From positions 12,107 to 76,106 of the forward strand of contig JAZQQZ010000015.1 of NCBI GenBank assembly GCA_045629305.1: DNA of 64,000 nucleotides, written 5' to 3'. The notes beneath the pieces were generated by a model. The model was not told the origin of the DNA. It ran no database searches and saw only the letters and a list, made by a program, of their open reading frames with translations. Positions 58,856 to 64,000 of this stretch are shown one piece after another (positions within the stretch are counted from its first letter, which is position 1; each line of letters begins with the position of its first letter). The stretch is from UBA1227 sp045629305 (GTDB lineage Bacteria > Bacillota > Clostridia > Oscillospirales > Acutalibacteraceae). The translations under genes were made by a program, and so were the position numbers.

Positions 58856-59491
58856 ATGCAAAAAGGTCTTATCGGAAAGAAGATCGGTATGACACAGCTT
58901 TTCGATGAAAAGGGAAACGTTATCCCTGTAACAGTAATTGAAGCTGGTCCATGTGCAGTAACACAGAAGAAGACAATCGAGAACGATGGCTATGAAGCAG
59001 TTCAGCTTGGCTTCGGTGATGTTAAGGTACAGAAAGTCAACAAGCCAATGCAGGGTCACTTTGCAAAGGCTGATGTAGCACCAAAGAAAGTTCTCAAGGA
59101 ATTCCGCCTTGATGATTGTGCTGCACTTAACGTAGGCGACATCTTAAAGGCTGACACATTCGCTGTTGGCGACAGAGTTGATGTTGTTGGTACAAGTAAA
59201 GGTAAGGGAACAGCCGGCTCAATCAAGCGCTGGAACTTCTCTAGACTTAAAGAATCTCATGGTACAGGTCCTGTAGCAAGACATGCTGGTTCACTCGGCG
59301 CTTGCTCAGATCCATCAAGAGTATTCAAGGGAAAGAAACTCGCTGGTCACCTCGGTGCAGAGAGAGTTACTATCCAGAACTTAGACATCGTTAAAGTAGA
59401 TGCTGAGAACAACCTCATCGCTATCAAGGGCGCTATTCCAGGTCCTAAGGGCGGCATCGTTGTTTTAAAGAACAGCATTAAGAAAGCGTAA
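58856..59491 (+). CDS. rplC: Ribosomal protein uL3
   Basis: A 211-residue protein that starts 50S assembly near the peptidyl transferase centre. MQKGLIGKKIGMTQLFDEKG and the loop RWNFSRLKESHGTGPVARHA, GKKLAGHLGAERVT are diagnostic. AAAGGAGGAAAAC precedes ATG. The 72 bases after rpsJ have no other gene, but GTTGGCAAATGCCAAC forms a small hairpin there. Confidence 0.98.
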   Translation: MQKGLIGKKIGMTQLFDEKGNVIPVTVIEAGPCAVTQKKTIENDGYEAVQLGFGDVKVQKVNKPMQGHFAKADVAPKKVLKEFRLDDCAALNVGDILKADTFAVGDRVDVVGTSKGKGTAGSIKRWNFSRLKESHGTGPVARHAGSLGACSDPSRVFKGKKLAGHLGAERVTIQNLDIVKVDAENNLIAIKGAIPGPKGGIVVLKNSIKKA

Positions 59492-59505
59492 GGAGGTAGA
59501 CTAGA

Positions 59506-60129
59506 ATGCCACAAGTATCAGTACTTAATGCAACCGGCAAAAAGGTTGGTACAATGGACTTGAATGACAACATTTTTGGTATCGTTCCAAACATGTCAGC
59601 AATTCATCTCGTTGTTGTTAACTATTTAGCTAACCAGCGTCAGGGCACACAGTCAACCCTTACTCGCTCAGAGGTTAGCGGTGGCGGTAAGAAGCCATGG
59701 CGTCAGAAGGGCACAGGCCGTGCTCGCCAGGGTTCAACACGCGCACCACAGTGGACACACGGCGGTATCGCTTTTGGTCCTAAGCCAAGAACATACGGTT
59801 TCTCAATCAACAAGAAGGTTAGAAAGCTTGCTATGTTCTCAGCACTTTCAGATAAAGTAGCAAATGACGAATTCGTAGTAGTTGATAAGCTTGAACTCAA
59901 GGCTATCAAAACTAAGGATATGGTTAAGATCCTTGACGCAGTAAGCGGCGCAAAGAAGACACTCGTTGTTACAGCAGCAGCTGACGAGATCATCTATAAG
60001 AGTGCTCGTAACATCAAGGGCGTTAAGGTTTCACCAGCAAACGCACTTAGCGTTTATGACATTGTAAATTGCAACAAGATCGTTATTACTAAGGATGCAG
60101 TTGCTAAGATTGAGGAGGTATATGCATGA
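59506..60129 (+). CDS. rplD: Ribosomal protein uL4
   Basis: A 207-residue protein lining the exit tunnel and, in E. coli, the repressor of this operon. The tunnel loop is RSEVSGGGKKPWRQKGTGRA, followed by GSTRAPQWTHGG. The stop overlaps the rplW start (ATGA). Confidence 0.98.
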   Translation: MPQVSVLNATGKKVGTMDLNDNIFGIVPNMSAIHLVVVNYLANQRQGTQSTLTRSEVSGGGKKPWRQKGTGRARQGSTRAPQWTHGGIAFGPKPRTYGFSINKKVRKLAMFSALSDKVANDEFVVVDKLELKAIKTKDMVKILDAVSGAKKTLVVTAAADEIIYKSARNIKGVKVSPANALSVYDIVNCNKIVITKDAVAKIEEVYA

Positions 60130-60422
60130 GTAAACTCGCACAGGATATTATCCTCAAGCCAATAATCACAGAAGCATCAATGGAAAACACAGGCTACAAG
60201 AAGTACACATTCAAAGTAGCAAAGGATGCTAACAAGATCGAAATTGCTAAAGCATGCGAAGAACTCTTCGATGTTAAAGTAGCAAAGGTAAACACAGTAT
60301 CAGTACGCGGCAAGCTTCGCCGTCAGGGCCGTTACCAGGGTTACACAGCTTCTTGGAAGAAGGCAATCGTAACTCTCACAGAAGACTCAAAGACAATTGA
60401 GTTCTTCGACGGTATGATGTAA
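60126..60422 (+). CDS. rplW: Ribosomal protein uL23
   Basis: A 98-residue protein at the exit of the tunnel, the docking point for SRP and trigger factor. ILKPIITEASMENTGYKKYT and VNTVSVRGKLRRQGRYQGY are typical. It overlaps rplD by four bases. Confidence 0.98.
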   Translation: MSKLAQDIILKPIITEASMENTGYKKYTFKVAKDANKIEIAKACEELFDVKVAKVNTVSVRGKLRRQGRYQGYTASWKKAIVTLTEDSKTIEFFDGMM

Positions 60423-60443
60423 TCGTAAAGGGAGGAAATCAAA

Positions 60444-61277
60444 GTGGCAATTAGAACAATTAAGCCAATGACTAACGGTACAAGAAATATGTCCGTTACA
60501 GATTACTCCGAACTGTCAAAGGTTGCACCAGAGAGAAGCTTACTTGCTCCTCTTAATAAGAATGCAGGCCGCAACAGTTACGGTAGAATCACAGTTCGTC
60601 ACCGTGGTGGCGGAAACCGTAAAAAGTATCGTATCATCGACTTCAAGAGACAGAAGTTTGATATGCCAGCAACAGTTCTTACACTCGAGTATGATCCTAA
60701 CCGCTCAGCTCACATCGCACTTATCCAGTACGAAGATGGCGAGAAGGCTTACATCCTCGCTCCTGTAGGACTTAAGGTTGGCGATAAAGTAGAAGCAGGC
60801 GCAAATGCCGACATCAAGCCAGGCAACGCTCTTCCACTTGCTAATATCCCAACAGGTACATTCATTCACAACGTTGAGCTTTATCCAGGCAGAGGCGGAC
60901 AGCTTGCTCGTGCTGCTGGTAACGCTGCTCAGCTCATGGCTAAGGAAGGCGACTATGCTCTTCTTCGTTTGCCATCAGGTGAACTTCGTAACGTACCAAT
61001 TAACTGCATGGCTTCAATTGGCCAGGTAGGAAACACAGACCATGAGAACGTTAAGCTTGGTAAAGCTGGTCGTACACGCCACCTCGGCATTCGTCCAACA
61101 GTTCGTGGTTCTGTAATGAACCCTAACGACCACCCACACGGTGGTGGTGAAGGTAAGTCACCAATCGGTCGTCCAGGTCCTGTTACTCCTTGGGGTAAAC
61201 CAGCTCTTGGTTATAAGACACGTAATAAGAAGAAAGCTTCCAATAAGATGATCGTAAGACGTCGTAACGGAAAGTAA
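60444..61277 (+). CDS. rplB: Ribosomal protein uL2
   Basis: A 277-residue 23S rRNA-binding protein required for subunit joining and peptidyl transfer. It starts with GTG after GGGAGG. It carries RHRGGGNRKKYRIIDFKR and the conserved histidine region MNPNDHPHGGGEGKSPIG. The C-terminus is rich in Lys and Arg, as usual. Confidence 0.98.
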   Translation: MAIRTIKPMTNGTRNMSVTDYSELSKVAPERSLLAPLNKNAGRNSYGRITVRHRGGGNRKKYRIIDFKRQKFDMPATVLTLEYDPNRSAHIALIQYEDGEKAYILAPVGLKVGDKVEAGANADIKPGNALPLANIPTGTFIHNVELYPGRGGQLARAAGNAAQLMAKEGDYALLRLPSGELRNVPINCMASIGQVGNTDHENVKLGKAGRTRHLGIRPTVRGSVMNPNDHPHGGGEGKSPIGRPGPVTPWGKPALGYKTRNKKKASNKMIVRRRNGK

Positions 61278-61298
61278 TCGTGAAAGGAGTTATGAAAA

Positions 61299-61571
61299 AT
61301 GAGCAGAAGTCTTAAAAAAGGCCCATACGTGCAAGAAAAGCTCCTCGCCCGCGTTGAGAAAATGAACGAAAGCGGTGAGAAGATCGTTCTTAAGACATGG
61401 AGCCGTTCTTCAACAATTTACCCACAGTTCGTTGGTCATACCTTCGCAGTTCACGATGGACGTAAACACGTGCCTGTATATGTAACTGAAGATATGGTAG
61501 GACACAAACTTGGTGAGTTCGCACCAACAAGAACTTTTAAAGGTCACTCTGGTTCTAAGACCGGAAATTAA
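61299..61571 (+). CDS. rpsS: Ribosomal protein uS19
   Basis: A 90-residue head protein of the small subunit. The start MSRSLKKGPYVQEKLL and the segment WSRSSTIYPQFVGHTFAVHD and GHKLGEFAPTRTFKGHS are canonical. AAAGGAG precedes ATG. Confidence 0.98.
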   Translation: MSRSLKKGPYVQEKLLARVEKMNESGEKIVLKTWSRSSTIYPQFVGHTFAVHDGRKHVPVYVTEDMVGHKLGEFAPTRTFKGHSGSKTGN

Positions 61572-61591
61572 GCAGATAGGAGTGTGTAACA

Positions 61592-61924
61592 ATGGAAGCA
61601 ACAGCTAAGGTAACATTCGTAAGAATCGCACCTCGTAAGGTTAGCATCGTTCTTGACCTTATCAGAAATCAGCCAGTTGACAAGGCTATGGCTATTCTTA
61701 AGAACACACCAAAATCTGCGTGTGAAGTTCTTGAGAAACTTTTAAAGTCAGCAATTGCAAACGCTGAGCAGAAGGGTATGGATACAAGCAACCTCTATGT
61801 AGCAGCTTGCTCAGTAGACCAGGGCCCAACACTTAAGCGTATTAGACCTATGTCTAAGGGACGTGCGTATAGAATCAATAAGAAGACATCGCACATTAAC
61901 TTAGTACTTAAGGAAGCAGAATAA
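61592..61924 (+). CDS. rplV: Ribosomal protein uL22
   Basis: A 110-residue protein with a hairpin that reaches the exit tunnel. VRIAPRKVSIVLDLIRNQPV is at the start, and the hairpin region is GPTLKRIRPMSKGRAYRINK, a site of macrolide-resistance changes in other bacteria. It has no obvious change here. Confidence 0.98.
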   Translation: MEATAKVTFVRIAPRKVSIVLDLIRNQPVDKAMAILKNTPKSACEVLEKLLKSAIANAEQKGMDTSNLYVAACSVDQGPTLKRIRPMSKGRAYRINKKTSHINLVLKEAE

Positions 61925-61941
61925 GAAGGAGGAGGTAAAAC

Positions 61942-62610
61942 ATGGGACAGAAAGTTAATCCAACTGGACTTAGAGTTGGCGTAATTAAAGACTGGGAATC
62001 TCGTTGGTATGCTAAAAAGAGCGACTTCGCAGATACTCTTCATGAGGACTATGAGATTCGTGAGTACCTTCTCAAGACACTTGCAACAGCAGGTGTACCA
62101 AAAGTAGAGATTGAGCGTGATGCTAAGCGCGTTCGCATCAACATCTACTGTGCAAAGCCAGGTATGGTTATCGGCCGTGGCGGCGCTGAGATTGACAAGC
62201 TTAAGGCAGAGTGTGAGAAGAAGCTCGGTAAAGAGGTTGCTCTCAACATCATCGAAATTAAGCAGCCAGACCTCGACGCTCAGCTCGTAGCTGAGAACAT
62301 CGCTGCTCAGCTTGAGAAGCGTGTATCATACCGTCGTGCTTTAAAGCTCGCTATCGGCAGAACAATGAGACTCGGTGCTAAGGGTATCAAAGCTCAGGTT
62401 TCTGGTCGTCTCGGCGGCGCTGAAATCGCTCGTTCAGAGAGCTATCACGAAGGTACTATTCCACTTCAGACAATCCGTGCAGACATTGACTACGGTTTTG
62501 CTGAGGCAGATACAACTTATGGTCGTATCGGCGTAAAGGTATGGATCTATAAAGGTGAAGTACTCCACGATACACGTAAGGCAAAAAAATCGGAAGGGGG
62601 AGCTAAATAA
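61942..62610 (+). CDS. rpsC: Ribosomal protein uS3
   Basis: A 222-residue protein at the mRNA entry. It has the N-terminal MGQKVNPTGLRVGVIKDWES, a KH domain with GMVIGRGGAEIDKLK, and the C-terminal domain with GRLGGAEIARSE. The stop overlaps the rplP start (TAATG). Confidence 0.98.
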   Translation: MGQKVNPTGLRVGVIKDWESRWYAKKSDFADTLHEDYEIREYLLKTLATAGVPKVEIERDAKRVRINIYCAKPGMVIGRGGAEIDKLKAECEKKLGKEVALNIIEIKQPDLDAQLVAENIAAQLEKRVSYRRALKLAIGRTMRLGAKGIKAQVSGRLGGAEIARSESYHEGTIPLQTIRADIDYGFAEADTTYGRIGVKVWIYKGEVLHDTRKAKKSEGGAK

Positions 62611-63029
62611 TGTTAATGCCAAAGAGAGTTAAATACAGAAGACAGCAGAGAGGCCGTCTTACTGGTAAGGCAACTCGTGGCAATACAGTTACTTATGGTG
62701 ATTATGGTCTTGTAGCTCTTGAGCCAGCATGGATCACAGCTAACCAGATCGAAGCAGCCCGTATTGCTATGACACGTTACATTAAGCGTGGTGGCCAGGT
62801 TTGGATCAAAATTTTCCCAGACAAGCCAATCACAGAAAAGCCAGCTGAAACTCGAATGGGTTCAGGTAAAGGTTCCCCAGAATATTGGGTAGCAGTAGTT
62901 AAGCCAGGCAGAGTTATGTTCGAAATCGCAGGCGTTGATGAAGAACTTGCTCGTGAGGCTATGCGTCTCGCAGCTAATAAGCTCCCAATTAAATGTAAAT
63001 TTATAAAGAAAGAGGACGGTGAACAGTAA
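62610..63029 (+). CDS. rplP: Ribosomal protein uL16
   Basis: A 139-residue protein near the A-site tRNA. It starts MLMPKRVKYRRQQRGR; the conserved arginine-rich loop is followed by RMGSGKGSPEYWVAVVKPGR. It is coupled to rpsC and rpmC by one-base overlaps. Confidence 0.98.
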   Translation: MLMPKRVKYRRQQRGRLTGKATRGNTVTYGDYGLVALEPAWITANQIEAARIAMTRYIKRGGQVWIKIFPDKPITEKPAETRMGSGKGSPEYWVAVVKPGRVMFEIAGVDEELAREAMRLAANKLPIKCKFIKKEDGEQ

Positions 63030-63232
63030 TGAAAGCATCTGAACTTAAGAAACTGTCCGCCGCTGAGCTTGATGCTAAGCTTCTTGAGCTTAAAGACGAA
63101 CTTTTCAAGCTTCGTTTCCAGCAGGCTATCAATCAGCTCGAAAACCCAATGCGCATCAGTGCCGTTAAGAAGGACATCGCAAGAATTAAGACAATTCAGC
63201 GCGACCAGGAACTTCACGGCAAAGATGCTTGA
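63029..63232 (+). CDS. rpmC: Ribosomal protein uL29
   Basis: A 67-residue two-helix protein next to uL23. MKASELKKLSAAELDAKLLE and the ending VKKDIARIKTIQRDQEL are typical. It overlaps rplP (TAATG). Confidence 0.98.
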   Translation: MKASELKKLSAAELDAKLLELKDELFKLRFQQAINQLENPMRISAVKKDIARIKTIQRDQELHGKDA

Positions 63233-63251
63233 GCTTACGGAGGATTAAGTC

Positions 63252-63506
63252 ATGGAAAGAAATCTTAGAAAAACTCAGGTCGGCCTCGTTTCATCAGATA
63301 AGATGGACAAGACTGTAGTAGTTACAGTTAAGGACAGGGTTAAACACCCACTTTATAAGAAGATCGTAAATCGTACAGTTAAAATCAAAGCACACGATGA
63401 AAACAACGAATGCCATGTTGGCGATAAGGTTCTCCTTATGGAGACTCGCCCAATCTCTAAGGATAAGCATTGGCGTGTAGTTGAGATCATCGAGAAGGCT
63501 AAGTAA
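63252..63506 (+). CDS. rpsQ: Ribosomal protein uS17
   Basis: An 84-residue OB-fold protein of the small subunit. MERNLRKTQVGLVSSDKMDK, HPLYKKIVNRTVKIKAHDEN and METRPISKDKHWRVVEI are conserved. Confidence 0.98.
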   Translation: MERNLRKTQVGLVSSDKMDKTVVVTVKDRVKHPLYKKIVNRTVKIKAHDENNECHVGDKVLLMETRPISKDKHWRVVEIIEKAK

Positions 63507-63523
63507 TTAAGGAGGGAACCACT

Positions 63524-63892
63524 GTGGTACAACAACAGACTTACCTCAAGGTTGCCGACAATTCAGGTGCCAAAGAAATCATGTGCATTCGTGTGCTTGG
63601 AGGTACTGGCAGGAGGTACGCAAACATTGGCGACGTTATCGTAGCATCAGTTAAGAAGGCTACACCAGGTGGCGGCGTTAAGAAGGGCGAAGTAGTAAAG
63701 GCAGTAGTAGTTAGAACAAAGAAGGGTGTTCGTCGTGACGACGGTACATACATCCGTTTTGACGAAAACGCTGCAGTTCTTATCCGTGAAGATAAGACAC
63801 CAAGAGGAACACGTATTTTTGGACCTGTAGCTCGTGAGCTTCGTGAAAAGGATTTCACAAAGATCTTGAGCCTTGCTCCAGAGGTACTTTAA
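63524..63892 (+). CDS. rplN: Ribosomal protein uL14
   Basis: A 122-residue protein at the subunit interface and the docking site of RsfS, which is also coded in this window. It starts with GTG after AGGAGG (VQQQTYLKVADNSGAKEIMC). The C-terminal ends GPVARELREKDFTKILSLAP, as in the family. Confidence 0.98.
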   Translation: MVQQQTYLKVADNSGAKEIMCIRVLGGTGRRYANIGDVIVASVKKATPGGGVKKGEVVKAVVVRTKKGVRRDDGTYIRFDENAAVLIREDKTPRGTRIFGPVARELREKDFTKILSLAPEVL

Positions 63893-63910
63893 TAGGAGGT
63901 GCGAGAGATA

Positions 63911-64000
63911 ATGAATAATAAAGTTCACGTTAAAACAGGTGATGAAGTTATCGTTATCAACGGTAAGTACCGTGGCCAGAAGGGCAAGGTACTTGAGGTT
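63911..64000 (+). CDS. rplX: Ribosomal protein uL24 (5' part, cut by window edge)
   Basis: The first 30 codons of uL24: MNNKVHVKTGDEVIVINGKY, then RGQKGKVLEV, which holds the KOW motif. AGGAGG lies 12 bases before ATG. Its place after rplN matches the standard S10 operon order. The rest is beyond the window. Confidence 0.95.
   Translation, partial: MNNKVHVKTGDEVIVINGKYRGQKGKVLEV

Overview
The window looks like chromosomal DNA of a low-to-moderate GC Gram-positive bacterium, most likely a member of the Clostridia (Bacillota). Signs of this are Soj/Spo0J-type ParAB with perfect TGTTTCACGTGAAACA parS sites, TrmFO, RarA, a YqeG/YqeK/RsfS cluster, a CD1247-type protein behind EF-P, a Gram-positive-style LexA, strong AGGAGG ribosome binding sites throughout, and the gene orders rnc - radical SAM - smc - ftsY and mreBCD - mrdA - minD - mgsA. 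I cannot name the genus. Almost everything is core housekeeping. I see no prophage, insertion sequence, CRISPR array or defence island.

Layout. (1) 1-6703, minus strand: serS (cut by the window edge), parB, parA, rsmG, mnmG, mnmE. This is the block that usually flanks oriC, with one parS inside the rsmG terminator and one inside mnmG. (2) 6704-9260: divergent promoters, glyQS, cysK. (3) 9270-11903: lexA with two operators, a cyclase gene, a PH-like membrane protein, a MOSC protein, tRNA-Gly. (4) 11972-13316: infC-rpmI-rplT with an attenuator leader. (5) 13332-32432: a long run of tightly packed or overlapping plus-strand genes for RNA methylation, DNA uptake, topology, tRNA modification, lipid synthesis, RNase III, SMC, FtsY, nucleotide clean-up, NAD synthesis, ribosome silencing, LeuRS and MscS. 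(6) 32445-35572: rpsU, yqeG, an aminopeptidase, efp, a Cys-rich zinc protein. (7) 35591-41962: maf, mreBCD, mrdA, minD, mgsA (cell shape). (8) 41974-45133: hisS-aspS. (9) 45155-48532: a minus-strand NAD-binding protein and a divergent EF-G paralog. (10) 48534-52943: membrane transport genes and pyruvate kinase. (11) 52942-58198: nth, an acyltransferase-like protein, a HAD phosphatase, tRNA-Met/tRNA-Glu, ogg, rarA and two AT-rich spacers. (12) 58199-64000: the S10 ribosomal protein operon through rplX, cut by the right edge.

How the parts fit. ParA, ParB, two parS sites and SMC form the chromosome-segregation set. MreBCD, the class B penicillin-binding protein and a MinD-like ATPase form the elongation/division set. 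FtsY here has its acidic tail and a likely membrane-binding motif at the C-terminus rather than the N-terminus. LexA, Nth, Ogg, RarA, RdgB and Maf guard the genome and the nucleotide pool. The most interesting observations are small: a pyruvate kinase gene without any ATG/GTG/TTG at its natural start, an infC that probably starts at AUU, a parS palindrome that doubles as an intrinsic terminator, the rearranged FtsY with an in-frame 39-bp tandem repeat, an EF-G paralog lacking the catalytic histidine, a MinD with no adjacent MinC or MinE, a dyad enclosing the strongest tRNA promoter, and a 507-bp AT-rich spacer with clustered DnaA-box-like sequences.
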